Assembly (NCBI GenBank): GCA_021737975.1
Contig: JAIPCZ010000024.1
Location: 1-40,378, forward strand
DNA length: 40,378 bases
Origin: Polaromonas sp.
GTDB lineage: Bacteria; Pseudomonadota; Gammaproteobacteria; Burkholderiales; Burkholderiaceae_C
Direction: 5' to 3'
In this document: piece by piece, positions 1-8,350 of the stretch
How the letters are laid out: each line of letters begins with the position of its first letter
Numbering within the stretch: position 1 is the first letter of the stretch
The notes under the pieces: model-generated
The model's database searches: none
Told to the model about the DNA's origin: nothing
Seen by the model: only the letters and a program-made list of their open reading frames with translations
Position numbers and translations under genes: made by a program

Positions 1-890
1 GGGTTGATGGAAAACTGCACGTTGGAACCACCGGTGTCCACACCGATCTCGCGCAGCACGGCAAGCGAGGCATTGCGCAGAATCTGGTACTCCTTGTCGG
101 TCAGCGTTTGCGCCGGGGCGACCGTGATCGAGTCCCCGGTATGCACACCCATCGGGTCGAGGTTCTCGATGGAGCAGACGATGATGCAGTTGTCGGCGGT
201 GTCGCGCACCACCTCCATCTCGTATTCTTTCCAGCCAAGCAGCGACTCCTCGATCAGCAACTCCTTGGTCGGGGACGCTTCGAGGCCGCGCTTGCAGATC
301 ACCTCAAACTCCTCGGGGTTGTAGGCGATGCCGCCGCCGGTCCCGCCAAGCGTGAAACTGGGGCGGATCACGGTCGGAAAGCCGACTGTGCGCTGCACGC
401 CCCAGGCCTCATCCATGCTGTGGGCAATGCCCGAGCGCGCCGAGCCCAGACCAATCCTGGTCATGGCATCCTTGAACTTCAGGCGGTCTTCGGCCTTGTC
501 GATGGCTTCTGGCTTGGCACCGATCAGTTCGACCGGTTTGCCGGTAGCGGCACCGGTGTACTTGGCCAGCACGCCGTTGTGCCAGAGCTCGAGCGCGCAG
601 TTGAGCGCGGTCTGACCGCCCATGGTCGGCAAAATCGCGTCGGGACGCTCCTTGGCGATGATTTTCTCGACCGTCTTCCAGGTGATGGGCTCGATGTAGG
701 TCACGTCGGCCGTGGCCGGGTCCGTCATGATGGTGGCCGGATTGCTGTTGATCAGGATGACCCGGTAGCCCTCTTCACGCAAGGCCTTGCAGGCTTGCAC
801 ACCAGAATAATCAAATTCGCAGGCCTGGCCAATGATGATGGGGCCCGCGCCAATGATGAGGATGCTTTTGATGTCAGTGCGTTTTGGCAT
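1..890 (-). CDS. carB: Carbamoyl-phosphate synthase large subunit (N-terminal part)
   Basis: This is the ATP-grasp subunit that makes carbamoyl phosphate from bicarbonate, ammonia and two ATP for pyrimidine and arginine synthesis. Only the first 296 codons are in the window; the gene runs off the left edge. The ATG is at 888-890, and the protein opens [20 protein letters not shown], typical of CarB. Visible motifs are the glycine-rich nucleotide motif at residues 14-30, GGQTALN at 91-97 and the ATP-grasp loop [12 protein letters not shown] at about 176-187. All belong to the carboxyphosphate half of the protein. It lies 25 bases downstream of the leuE-type gene in the order carA-leuE-carB, so an exporter separates the two synthase subunits. 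No frameshift is seen in the visible part. The identification is firm. Confidence 0.97.
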   Translation of the reverse strand, partial: MPKRTDIKSILIIGAGPIIIGQACEFDYSGVQACKALREEGYRVILINSNPATIMTDPATADVTYIEPITWKTVEKIIAKERPDAILPTMGGQTALNCALELWHNGVLAKYTGAATGKPVELIGAKPEAIDKAEDRLKFKDAMTRIGLGSARSGIAHSMDEAWGVQRTVGFPTVIRPSFTLGGTGGGIAYNPEEFEVICKRGLEASPTKELLIEESLLGWKEYEMEVVRDTADNCIIVCSIENLDPMGVHTGDSITVAPAQTLTDKEYQILRNASLAVLREIGVDTGGSNVQFSIN

Positions 891-915
891 GTTGAAGAAC
901 GATTCTTTTGATTTA

Positions 916-1617
916 CTAATTCAGGCTGGCGCTGGCCAACTTGGCCCCAAACCAGACAAACAGGCCGCCCACAAGGCTCGACAGCCCGGCCGACAGCTTT
1001 TTACGCTGCGCAAAACCTTGCGCCAATTTGGCCCCGGTGAAGATCAGCATCGACAGATACAGGGCGCTGAAGGTCATCAGGATGGCGCTCAGGATCAAAA
1101 ACGGGACTTCCGGATGGGCATAACTGGTGTCGATGAACTGCACAAAAAACGACAGCAAGAACAGAATCGCTTTCGGGTTCAGCAGGCTGATCACCAGCGC
1201 GCGACGAAACGGCCGCTGCAAATGGGCCGCGTCGGCGACGGCGCTTGAACCTGCTGTCCCGGTTGCCGCTTCAGAAACCTTGGTCACCGCCGCCAGCGCA
1301 TCAGGCTGCGTACGCAAGCTGACCAGCGCCGCGCGCAGCAAATTCAAACCCACCCAGGCCAGGTAGGCAGCGCCCACGTACTTGACCACCATGAACATGG
1401 CCGGATAAGTGCGCAGCACACCGGCGGCCCCCAGGGCGGTGCACACCAACAAAATGGTGTCGCCCACAAAGACACCATAAGCGCCCTGAAAACCGGCACG
1501 AACCCCGCGTGCCGACGCCACCGACAACACATACAGCGAATTGGGCCCGGGCAGCAAGATGATGCCAAAGGCACCAACCACATAGGTCCACAGGTCAGTC
1601 ACGCCATAAAAACTCAT
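916..1617 (-). CDS. leuE: LysE/RhtB family exporter, LeuE type
   Basis: A 233-residue membrane protein of the LysE/RhtB amino-acid exporter family, with about six hydrophobic segments. The N-terminal stretch [20 protein letters not shown] carries the family PGPN motif, and [20 protein letters not shown] near the middle matches LeuE, the leucine exporter of E. coli. The predicted role is efflux of leucine or similar neutral amino acids across the inner membrane; the substrate is inferred from similarity only. An alanine/threonine-rich linker at about residues 110-135 is longer than in E. coli LeuE. Its ATG overlaps the carA TGA by four bases, so it is probably translated by coupling with carA and co-transcribed with carB. 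No link to carbamoyl phosphate synthesis is known to me. Confidence 0.88.
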   Translation of the reverse strand: MSFYGVTDLWTYVVGAFGIILLPGPNSLYVLSVASARGVRAGFQGAYGVFVGDTILLVCTALGAAGVLRTYPAMFMVVKYVGAAYLAWVGLNLLRAALVSLRTQPDALAAVTKVSEAATGTAGSSAVADAAHLQRPFRRALVISLLNPKAILFLLSFFVQFIDTSYAHPEVPFLILSAILMTFSALYLSMLIFTGAKLAQGFAQRKKLSAGLSSLVGGLFVWFGAKLASASLN

Positions 1618-2801
1618 GTGCGCGACGCCATGGAATCGACAAACCGGTCAAACAGGTAAGCAATGTCATGCGGGCCGGGTGAGGCTTCGGGGTGGCCCTG
1701 GAAGCAGAAGGCTGGCTTGTCGGTGCGCTCAAGGCCTTGCAGCGTGCCATCGAACAGGCTGACATGAGTGGCGCGCAAATTGGCCGGCAGGGTCTTTTCG
1801 TCGACGGCAAAACCATGATTCTGGCTGGTGATGCTGACGCGGCCGCTGTCCAGGTCCTTGACCGGATGGTTGGCGCCGTGGTGACCGAACTTCATCTTGA
1901 ATGTTTTTGCACCGGAGGCCAGGGCCATGATCTGATGCCCGAGGCAAATGCCAAAGGTGGGGACACCACTGTTGATCAGTTCGGCGGCGGCGGCAATCGC
2001 GTAATCGCACGGCTGCGGATCACCAGGGCCGTTGCTCAGGAAGATGCCATCGGGGTGTTGCGCCAGAACATCGGCCGCAGCAGTCTGCGCCGGCACCACG
2101 GTGACCCGGCAACCGCGCTGGGCCAACATGCGCAAAATGTTTTTCTTGACCCCGAAGTCGTAGGCCACGACATGAAAGCGCGGTTCGGTCTGTTCGCCAA
2201 AACCGGGTTGCTCATTCAGTGCGGGATTAAACAGCGCCCATTCGGTCTGCGTCCAGCCGTAAGTGGCCGCGGTGCTGACCACCTTGGCCAAGTCGAGACC
2301 GGCCATGCTGGGCGCGGCCTTGGCCAAGGCCACGGCCTGGTCGATGAGCGCCTGCGTCACGACCTCCCCGGCGGCCAGTGCCAGGATGCAGCCGTTTTGC
2401 GCGCCCTGGGTGCGCAAATGGCGCGTCAACTGGCGGGTGTCGAGGTTGGCGATCGCCACCGTGCCCTGCTCGCGCAGATAGGCGTCAAGCGGCTGGCTGG
2501 AGCGAAAGTTGGAGGCCAGCAGGGGCAGGTCCTTGATGATCAGGCCGGCAGCCTGAACGCGATCCGACTCGACGTCTTGCGCGTTGACACCATAGTTGCC
2601 AATGTGCGGATAGGTCAGGGTGACAATTTGTTGGCAATAGCTGGGGTCGGTCAGGATTTCCTGATAGCCGGTCATGGAGGTGTTGAAAACCACCTCCCCC
2701 ACCGTGGACCCCGTGGCTCCGATGGAATTACCAAGAAAGACCGTTCCGTCTGCGAGCGCCAGAATGGCCGATGGGGTATTTCCCTTGAGAGACAAAAGCA
2801 C
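1614..2801 (-). CDS. carA: Carbamoyl-phosphate synthase small subunit (glutaminase)
   Basis: This class I glutamine amidotransferase subunit releases ammonia from glutamine and channels it to CarB. I chose the GTG at 2799-2801, giving 395 residues, because GGAG lies seven bases upstream and the protein then starts VLLSLKG like its relatives. A TTG 33 bases further upstream would add 11 residues but has no clear ribosome site. The nucleophile sits in FGICLGHQ (Cys about 286), and the His/Glu of the triad sit in QGHPEA (about 370 and 372). A TATAAT promoter lies at 2922-2927, giving a leader of over 100 bases, so some leader-based pyrimidine control is possible but not shown. It overlaps leuE by ATGA. 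Confidence 0.96.
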   Translation of the reverse strand: MLLSLKGNTPSAILALADGTVFLGNSIGATGSTVGEVVFNTSMTGYQEILTDPSYCQQIVTLTYPHIGNYGVNAQDVESDRVQAAGLIIKDLPLLASNFRSSQPLDAYLREQGTVAIANLDTRQLTRHLRTQGAQNGCILALAAGEVVTQALIDQAVALAKAAPSMAGLDLAKVVSTAATYGWTQTEWALFNPALNEQPGFGEQTEPRFHVVAYDFGVKKNILRMLAQRGCRVTVVPAQTAAADVLAQHPDGIFLSNGPGDPQPCDYAIAAAAELINSGVPTFGICLGHQIMALASGAKTFKMKFGHHGANHPVKDLDSGRVSITSQNHGFAVDEKTLPANLRATHVSLFDGTLQGLERTDKPAFCFQGHPEASPGPHDIAYLFDRFVDSMASRT

Positions 2802-2921
2802 TGGGTTCTCCGAAATAGTTGCGGGTACGCCCAAGCACGCAGGAATGACTCCTGAAGCTGCTGCTGACTGGGAAAGGGCGGGCTGCTACTTTGAGCGTAC
2901 GCGGGTGCGAAATTGACCTGA

Positions 2922-2927
2922 ATTATA
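2922..2927 (-). promoter_or_regulatory. Putative -10 box of the carA promoter
   Basis: The minus strand reads GGCTATAATTCAGG here, a perfect TATAAT. A weak -35 candidate, CTGGCC, lies 17 bases upstream inside the end of the preceding methyltransferase gene. Transcription would start about 114 bases before the carA GTG. The pyrimidine operon would thus have its own promoter, separate from the lpx block. No start site has been mapped; this is pattern matching. Confidence 0.55.
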
Positions 2928-2947
2928 GCCGAGGCACGAGCCTAGGC
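2928..2947 (-). repeat. Short inverted repeat over methyltransferase stop and carA promoter
   Basis: On the minus strand GCCTAGGC, loop TCGT, GCCTCGGC forms an 8-bp stem with one mismatch. It contains the TAG stop of the upstream gene and fills most of the spacer before the carA TATAAT. There is no T tract, so it is not a clear rho-independent terminator. It could weaken read-through or bind a regulator. Confidence 0.35.
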
Positions 2948-3733
2948 CAGGTGCGCGGTGGCGCTGGCGTGCAGACAAATTGCCGCAGCCGTGGCCACGT
3001 TGAGCGACTCCTCGCCCCCCGGCTGGGCAATGCGCACATGGCCACTGGCACGCGCCTCAAGTTCCGCGCAAACGCCCTGCCCTTCATGCCCCAAAGCCCA
3101 GGCACACGGCATGGGAAGCTCACTTTTGCGCAGCGCCTGATGCAAATAGCTACCGCGATGCGAACTGGTCACCAGCAGCGGCACCTGCAGGATGTCCAGT
3201 TGCGCCAGGGACGCTCCTTCGACCAGTTGCAGGCCCCAATGGGCACCCATGCCCGCGCGCAGCACCTTGACGCTCCACAAGGCGGCCGTGCCTTTGAGGG
3301 CAATGATCTGTTTGAAACCAAAGGCAGAGGCGCTGCGCAAAATGGCACCCACATTGCCGGCATCCTGCACCCGGTCCAGGATGACGGTCGCCACCCCAGG
3401 CTGGATGGCCGGCTCTGGCGGCAAATCGAAGACAAAACCCAGGCGCGCCGGCGACTCGAGCGTGCTGAGCTCATTGAACAGCGCATCGGTCAGGACGATG
3501 TTCCTGTGCGCTGCCTGCACATAGGCCGCAGGCGCCACGGGCCAGTAGGACGATGCAAACAGGCCAATGTCTGGTCTGACGCCCCGACCCGTGGCGGCGC
3601 GCAACAAGTGGTCTCCCTCGACCCAGACACGCTGCTGTTTGCGGTACTCGGTATTGCCATGCGCCAGGCGCCTGAGGTCCTTGAGCAAGGCGTTATCGCG
3701 CGAGCTGATATGCAATTCCTGGGGTGTGGTCAT
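2942..3733 (-). CDS. SpoU/TrmH family RNA 2'-O-methyltransferase
   Basis: A 263-residue SPOUT-fold methyltransferase that would transfer methyl from SAM to a ribose 2'-OH of rRNA or tRNA. The three SpoU motifs are visible: [12 protein letters not shown] (about residues 124-135), GHEGQGV (215-221) and [15 protein letters not shown] (235-249). An N-terminal substrate-binding segment carries VEGDHLL. The exact target nucleotide cannot be told from sequence. The ATG at 3731-3733 overlaps the rnhB TGA by four bases (ATGA), so it is the last gene of the lpx-rnhB block. The reading frame stays open further upstream, but that extension lies inside rnhB and has no family resemblance. Confidence 0.9.
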   Translation of the reverse strand: MTTPQELHISSRDNALLKDLRRLAHGNTEYRKQQRVWVEGDHLLRAATGRGVRPDIGLFASSYWPVAPAAYVQAAHRNIVLTDALFNELSTLESPARLGFVFDLPPEPAIQPGVATVILDRVQDAGNVGAILRSASAFGFKQIIALKGTAALWSVKVLRAGMGAHWGLQLVEGASLAQLDILQVPLLVTSSHRGSYLHQALRKSELPMPCAWALGHEGQGVCAELEARASGHVRIAQPGGEESLNVATAAAICLHASATAHLA

Positions 3734-4335
3734 GGCATGACTTTGTGCAAGACCTCGGTCACAGGGCGAAAACTGGTGCGGTGCACGGGACAGGCGCCAT
3801 GCGCTTGCAGGGCAGCCAGATGCTCGGCCGTGCCGTAGCCCTTGTGCCGGGCAAAGCCGTACGCGGGGTACAGCGCGTCGACCTCCAGGCACCAGCGGTC
3901 ACGCGTGACCTTGGCCAGAATCGAGGCCGCCGAAATCGCCGCCACCAGGGAATCCCCCTTGACGATGGCTTCCGCGCGCATGGGCAGCACGGGCAGGCGA
4001 TTGCCATCGACCAGCACCAGCTTCGGACACAGGCGCAAACCGTCCACCGCACGGCGCATGGCCAGCAGGGTCGCCTGCAAGATATTGAGCGTGTCGATTT
4101 CCTGCACGCCGGCTTGGGCCACGGAAAAACAAAGGGCCTTGGCCCGGATCTCGTCATACAGCCGCTCACGTTTGAGCGCTGAAAGCTTTTTGGAGTCCGC
4201 CAAACCCTTGATCGGATGCCGATCATCCAGAATGACCGCAGCCGCAAGCACAGGACCCGCCAGCGGGCCGCGCCCGGCCTCATCGACCCCGGCGATCAAG
4301 CCCGTCGTCTCCCATTGCAAGGCCACCTGTTGCAT
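3730..4335 (-). CDS. rnhB: Ribonuclease HII
   Basis: RNase HII cleaves RNA in RNA-DNA hybrids and removes misincorporated ribonucleotides. With the ATG at 4333-4335 the protein has 201 residues, the usual family size. It begins MQQVALQW, just before [12 protein letters not shown] (16-27), which holds the metal-binding Asp18 and Glu19. Further family motifs are VDGNRLP (Asp110) and [11 protein letters not shown] (159-169). Neither this ATG nor an in-frame ATG at 4437, which would overlap the lpxB end, has a strong ribosome site. The length and N-terminus favour 4335. It lies 73 bases after lpxB and overlaps the following methyltransferase by four bases. Confidence 0.94.
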   Translation of the reverse strand: MQQVALQWETTGLIAGVDEAGRGPLAGPVLAAAVILDDRHPIKGLADSKKLSALKRERLYDEIRAKALCFSVAQAGVQEIDTLNILQATLLAMRRAVDGLRLCPKLVLVDGNRLPVLPMRAEAIVKGDSLVAAISAASILAKVTRDRWCLEVDALYPAYGFARHKGYGTAEHLAALQAHGACPVHRTSFRPVTEVLHKVMP

Positions 4336-4408
4336 ACTGGCAGGCGGATGGCCGCGGCGCACGGCGGTGACCGCTGACCTTGGTGTCGACGCGCCACTGG
4401 CGCCCGGC

Positions 4409-5554
4409 TTAGGATTGAAGGAGTTGCGCGATGGCATGGGCGGCAAGTTGGGGTGTGTCGCGCTGCAACTCGGCGTGCAGTGCGCAAAAACGTTGTTCAA
4501 GGGCGCGTATTTTCTCAGGCTGCAGCGCCTTTGCGTCAAGCCACTGCACAATTTCACGCGCCAGCGCTGGCGGTGTCGCAGCCTCCTGCAGCAATTCCGG
4601 CACGACAAAATCACGGCACAGAATGTTGGGCAAGCCTACCCAGGCTTGTAATCGCTTGCGCCGCATGATCTGCCAAGACAAGCAGCCCATGCGGTAGGCA
4701 ATGACCATGGGGCGCTTGAAAAGGGCCGCCTCCAGCGTGGCCGTGCCGCTGGCGATCAGCGTGACATCACAGGCGGCAAGCACCGTGTGCGACTGACCCG
4801 ACACCAGTTCCACCTGGCCCGCCATGCCACTGGCCTTGAGCGCGGCCTCAATGTGTGCCCGGCGCGCCGGCACCACGGGAACGACAAACTTGACTTCAGG
4901 CCGCACCTGTCTGATCAGCCTGGCCGCCTCGAAGAAGTGCGCCGCCAGATGGGCAATTTCGGACGCGCGGCTGCCCGGCAGAATGGCGACGACCGAGTCC
5001 TCGCCGGAGAGACCCAGCCTGGCGCGCGCGGCCACCTTGTCCGGCTGCATCGGAATCACGTTGGCCAGCGGATGCCCAACGTAAGTGGCGGAGATGCCAT
5101 GCGCCGCAAGCAGGGCTGGCTCGAACGGGAAAATGCACAGCACATGGTCAACGCTGCGCTTGATTTTCTCGATCCGCTCGGGCCGCCAGGCCCAAATGGA
5201 CGGACAGACAAAATGCACGGTCTTGATGCCTTGGGCCCGCAAAGTGGCTTCCAGGTCAAGATTGAAGTCGGGCGCGTCGACGCCGATAAAAATGTCCGGA
5301 TGGCTTCGCAGCAGGCGTTCCTTGAGCTGGCTGCGAATGCCCACAATCTCGCGGTAGCGGCGCAGCACTTCCCAACCAAAGCCATGAACCGCCAGCTTGT
5401 CGTGCGGCCACCAGGCTTCAAAACCGCGCTGCGCCATCTGCGGACCACCAATGCCAACCGACTGCAAGCCGGGCCAGCGCTGTCTCAGGCCGTCCAGCAG
5501 CAATCCCGCCAGCAGGTCGCCTGACGTTTCACCGGCGACCAGGGCGGCTTGCAT
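4409..5554 (-). CDS. lpxB: Lipid-A-disaccharide synthase
   Basis: LpxB joins UDP-2,3-diacylglucosamine and lipid X (2,3-diacylglucosamine-1-phosphate) to form the disaccharide backbone of lipid A at the cytoplasmic face of the inner membrane. From the ATG at 5552-5554 the product is 381 residues, the usual LpxB length, and opens [17 protein letters not shown], the conserved N-terminal glycine-rich loop. Also visible are [21 protein letters not shown] and the sugar-nucleotide site region [14 protein letters not shown] at 5584 would add ten residues and overlap the lpxA end. Family N-termini favour the ATG, but its ribosome site is weak. It sits between lpxA and rnhB, as usual in this group. 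Confidence 0.95.
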   Translation of the reverse strand: MQAALVAGETSGDLLAGLLLDGLRQRWPGLQSVGIGGPQMAQRGFEAWWPHDKLAVHGFGWEVLRRYREIVGIRSQLKERLLRSHPDIFIGVDAPDFNLDLEATLRAQGIKTVHFVCPSIWAWRPERIEKIKRSVDHVLCIFPFEPALLAAHGISATYVGHPLANVIPMQPDKVAARARLGLSGEDSVVAILPGSRASEIAHLAAHFFEAARLIRQVRPEVKFVVPVVPARRAHIEAALKASGMAGQVELVSGQSHTVLAACDVTLIASGTATLEAALFKRPMVIAYRMGCLSWQIMRRKRLQAWVGLPNILCRDFVVPELLQEAATPPALAREIVQWLDAKALQPEKIRALEQRFCALHAELQRDTPQLAAHAIAQLLQS

Positions 5555-5573
5555 GGGATCGGGCTTGAAAAGC

Positions 5574-6368
5574 TCAGCGCACAATGCCGCGCTGGGGCGA
5601 CGCCTGATCCAGGAAAGAGACCATCATCTGCACGTCCAGCACGGATTCCGGGTGGGTTTCGGTCAAATGCCCAATGCGTTCGCGGGCCGCCTGCAGGGTC
5701 AGGTCGTCGCGGTACAGCGCCTTGTGCATGGCCTTGACGGCGCTGATGCGTTCGGGCGAAAAACCGCGCCGGCGCAGGCCTTCAAAATTCATCGAGCGGG
5801 CCGCTGCCGGCTGCCCCTGGCACATGACGAAGGGCGGCACATCGGCAAACAGCAGCGTGCACATGGCCGTCATGCTGTGAGCGCCAATACGCACAAACTG
5901 GTGCACCACGGTAAACCCGCCCAGAATGGCCCAGTCGCCCACATGCACATGACCGGCCAATTGCGAGTTGTTGGCAAAAATGGTGTGGCTACCCACCTGG
6001 CAGTCATGGGCCAGGTGCACATAAGCCATCAGCCAGTTGTCGTCACCCACGCGTGTCACCCCGACATCGCCCGGCGAACCGATGTTGAAAGTGCAAAACT
6101 CGCGGATGGTGTTGCGGTTGCCGATGACCAGTTCACAAGGCTCACCGGCGTACTTCTTGTCCTGCGGAATGGCCCCCAGCGAGGCGAACTGGAAAATGCG
6201 GTTGTCGCAGCCAATGGTGGTGTGGCCCTCAAGCACGCAATGCGGGCCCACGGTGGTGCCTGCAGCAATCCTGACGTGCGGGCCAATGACGGTGTAGGGC
6301 CCGACCGTGACGGAACTGTCGAGCTCGGCCGCGGGGTCAACCAGGGCCGTGGCGTGGATGGTGGTCAA
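5574..6368 (-). CDS. lpxA: UDP-N-acetylglucosamine acyltransferase
   Basis: LpxA performs the first step of lipid A synthesis, moving a 3-hydroxyacyl chain from ACP to UDP-GlcNAc. The best start is the TTG at 6366-6368. GAGGAG lies seven bases upstream, partly formed by the TGA stop of fabZ, and the protein then starts [12 protein letters not shown] with 264 residues. An ATG-less extension reaching 6431 lies inside fabZ and looks unlike the family. Left-handed beta-helix hexapeptide repeats run through the first two thirds. VHLAHDC (118-123) holds the catalytic His, about residue 121, equivalent to His125 of E. coli. The C-terminal helical domain is intact. Confidence 0.95.
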   Translation of the reverse strand: MTTIHATALVDPAAELDSSVTVGPYTVIGPHVRIAAGTTVGPHCVLEGHTTIGCDNRIFQFASLGAIPQDKKYAGEPCELVIGNRNTIREFCTFNIGSPGDVGVTRVGDDNWLMAYVHLAHDCQVGSHTIFANNSQLAGHVHVGDWAILGGFTVVHQFVRIGAHSMTAMCTLLFADVPPFVMCQGQPAAARSMNFEGLRRRGFSPERISAVKAMHKALYRDDLTLQAARERIGHLTETHPESVLDVQMMVSFLDQASPQRGIVR

Positions 6369-6378
6369 GCGCCGCTCC

Positions 6379-6816
6379 TCAGGCAATTTTGCGCATGGCG
6401 CAGGTGAGCTCAGCCTCGACCGCCAGCACACCGTCCACGCTGGCGGAGGTCTTGAACTTGAAGATACCGGCTTTCATGCGCAGCAATTCCACGTCCAGGA
6501 TCAACTGGTCGCCGGGGGCCACCGGCCGTTTGAAACGGACCCCTTCCATACCGGCAAAGTAATAGACCATGTCGTCGGTGGCGGCAGAGTCCATGGCATC
6601 AAAAGCCAGCAAGGCCGCCGCCTGCGCCAGGGCTTCCAGCATCAGCACCCCGGGCATCACCGGGCGGTGCGGGAAATGTCCCTGGAAGAAGGGCTCGTTG
6701 ATGGTGACATTTTTCAACGCCCTGATGGTTTTGCCCTTGTCAAGCGCGAGCACACGGTCCACCAGCAAGAACGGGTAGCGGTGCGGCAGCTTGGTGAGAA
6801 TTTTGTAAATATCCAT
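6379..6816 (-). CDS. fabZ: 3-hydroxyacyl-ACP dehydratase FabZ
   Basis: A 145-residue hot-dog fold enzyme that dehydrates beta-hydroxyacyl-ACP in fatty acid elongation, shared with the 3-hydroxyacyl pool that LpxA and LpxD draw on. It opens [20 protein letters not shown]. The active-site region is [11 protein letters not shown] (His47/His50), followed by LEALAQ (Glu61). It lies ten bases from both lpxA and lpxD, in the classic lpxD-fabZ-lpxA-lpxB order. Its TGA stop forms part of the lpxA ribosome site, a direct sign of coupled expression. Confidence 0.97.
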   Translation of the reverse strand: MDIYKILTKLPHRYPFLLVDRVLALDKGKTIRALKNVTINEPFFQGHFPHRPVMPGVLMLEALAQAAALLAFDAMDSAATDDMVYYFAGMEGVRFKRPVAPGDQLILDVELLRMKAGIFKFKTSASVDGVLAVEAELTCAMRKIA

Positions 6817-6826
6817 CGGGAGTTCC

Positions 6827-7813
6827 TTAGTTCGAATGGTGTTGCTTGAGCTGCGCTTCCAGCGCGCGAATGCGCTCGCGCAGGCTCGCCAGCTGTTTGA
6901 GCGAGGCGGCGTTTTTCTCCCAGGCGGCGTTGTCGTCCAGCGGGAACATGCCGGTGTAATGACCCGGCTTGTGGATGGAGCGCGTCACCACAGAGGCGGC
7001 AGAAATATTCACGCCATCGGCCAGCGTCAGATGGCCAAGAACGATGGCGCCGCCGCCCACGGTGCAATGGGCACCAATGGAGGCGCTGCCAGCCACACCG
7101 GCGCAACCCGCCATGGCCGTATGCTGACCAATAGACACGTTGTGGCCGATCTGGATCAGGTTGTCAAGCTTGACGCCATCCTCGATCACGGTGTCCTGCA
7201 AGGCGCCGCGGTCGATGCAGGTATTGGCGCCAATTTCAACATCATTGCCAATTCGCACGGCGCCGAGTTGCTCAATCTTTTCCCAGGCGCCGGCATTGGG
7301 TGCAAAACCGAAGCCGTCGGCCCCGATCACCACCCCGGAGTGGATGATGCAGCGCTCACCCACCACACAACGCTCGCCCAGCGTGACGCGCGATTTGAGC
7401 ATGGTGTTGGCGCCGACCACGGCGCCTGCCTCGACCACACACAATGGACCGATACGCGCGCTGGGATGCACCTGCGCCTGGGGGTCGATCACGGCACTGG
7501 GGTGAATCAACGGCCCCGCTGGCGCGGCCAGGGTCTTCTTCCAGAGTTGGGTGACCCGGGCATAGTACAAATAGGGTTGATCGGTCACGATGCAGGCCCC
7601 GCGCGCAGCGGCCAGGGACCGGAAGGGCGGGCTGACGATCACACAACCCGCCGCGGAGGCCGACAACAGATGCTGGTATTTGGGGTGGCTGAGAAAACTC
7701 AGCTGTGCCGGCTGGGCGCTCTCAAGCGGCGCCAGGCCTTTGATCAACATATTGGCATCACCATGCAACTCGCCGCCGAGCGCCTCAACAATGGAAGCCA
7801 AACGCAGGGTCAC
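6827..7813 (-). CDS. lpxD: UDP-3-O-(3-hydroxyacyl)glucosamine N-acyltransferase
   Basis: LpxD adds the N-linked hydroxyacyl chain to UDP-3-O-acylglucosamine, the third step of lipid A synthesis. The 328-residue product has the N-terminal uridine-binding domain ([19 protein letters not shown]), a hexapeptide beta-helix from about residue 100 and a C-terminal helix rich in charged residues. QIGHNV holds the likely catalytic His (about 224). The start is GTG at 7811-7813, with GGAAGG about ten bases upstream. It lies 24 bases after skp in the bamA-skp-lpxD arrangement common in proteobacteria. Confidence 0.95.
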   Translation of the reverse strand: MTLRLASIVEALGGELHGDANMLIKGLAPLESAQPAQLSFLSHPKYQHLLSASAAGCVIVSPPFRSLAAARGACIVTDQPYLYYARVTQLWKKTLAAPAGPLIHPSAVIDPQAQVHPSARIGPLCVVEAGAVVGANTMLKSRVTLGERCVVGERCIIHSGVVIGADGFGFAPNAGAWEKIEQLGAVRIGNDVEIGANTCIDRGALQDTVIEDGVKLDNLIQIGHNVSIGQHTAMAGCAGVAGSASIGAHCTVGGGAIVLGHLTLADGVNISAASVVTRSIHKPGHYTGMFPLDDNAAWEKNAASLKQLASLRERIRALEAQLKQHHSN

Positions 7814-7837
7814 GCGCAGCCAGCCTTCCAGGCAGCC

Positions 7838-8350
7838 TTATTTGGCCGCAGGCGTGTTGAGCGCCTTGATCACCTTGTCAGTCATGTCATGCTTGGGGTT
7901 GACGTACACCGCATCCTGAAAAATGAAATCGTAGTTCTCGGCCACGGCAATGTCCTTGATGACCTTGTTGGCGCGCTGAATCACCAGTTGCAGCTCTTCA
8001 TTTTTACGGGTGTTCAGGTCTTCCTGGAATTCGCGGCTCTTGCGCTGGAAATCACGGTCTTGTTCCAACAGCTGCTTTTGACGCGTCTGGCGCTGCGTTT
8101 CAGGCAAGGTCGGTGCCTCGCGCTCAAACTTGTCGGCCAAGGTCTTGATATTGGTCTTTTGATCAATCAGGTCTTTTTCGCGCTTGGAAAACTCCTGCTC
8201 AAGCTTGACCTGCGCGGCCTTGGCGGTGCCCGCTTCCTTGAGCACACGGTCGGTGCTGACAAAGCCCATGCGCAATTCCTGCGCCTGCAAGGACATTGCA
8301 GACAGGCCGCACAGAGACAAGGCGCAAAACTGACGTAAAAAGTGATTCAT
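7838..8350 (-). CDS. skp: OmpH/Skp family periplasmic chaperone
   Basis: A 170-residue secreted protein of the OmpH/Skp family, which holds unfolded outer-membrane proteins in the periplasm and hands them to the BAM complex. Residues 1-23 form a signal peptide ending in LQAQ. The middle of the protein, about 40-125, is highly charged and helical (KLEQEFSKREKDLIDQK and similar), fitting the coiled-coil tentacles of the Skp trimer. The C-terminal part, with IAVAENYDFIFQDAVYVN, is typical of the family. Its ATG shares one base with the bamA TAA (TAATG), so translation is probably coupled to its client-handling partner. Confidence 0.93.
   Translation of the reverse strand: MNHFLRQFCALSLCGLSAMSLQAQELRMGFVSTDRVLKEAGTAKAAQVKLEQEFSKREKDLIDQKTNIKTLADKFEREAPTLPETQRQTRQKQLLEQDRDFQRKSREFQEDLNTRKNEELQLVIQRANKVIKDIAVAENYDFIFQDAVYVNPKHDMTDKVIKALNTPAAK

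Noticed and set aside
3734..3892. N-terminal extension of the SpoU methyltransferase
   Set aside because: It lies inside rnhB on the same strand in another frame, and the ATG at 3733 forms the ATGA overlap.
6836..8338. 500-codon plus-strand frame opposite lpxD and skp
   Set aside because: Same mirror effect over two certain genes; no ribosome site or recognisable domain.
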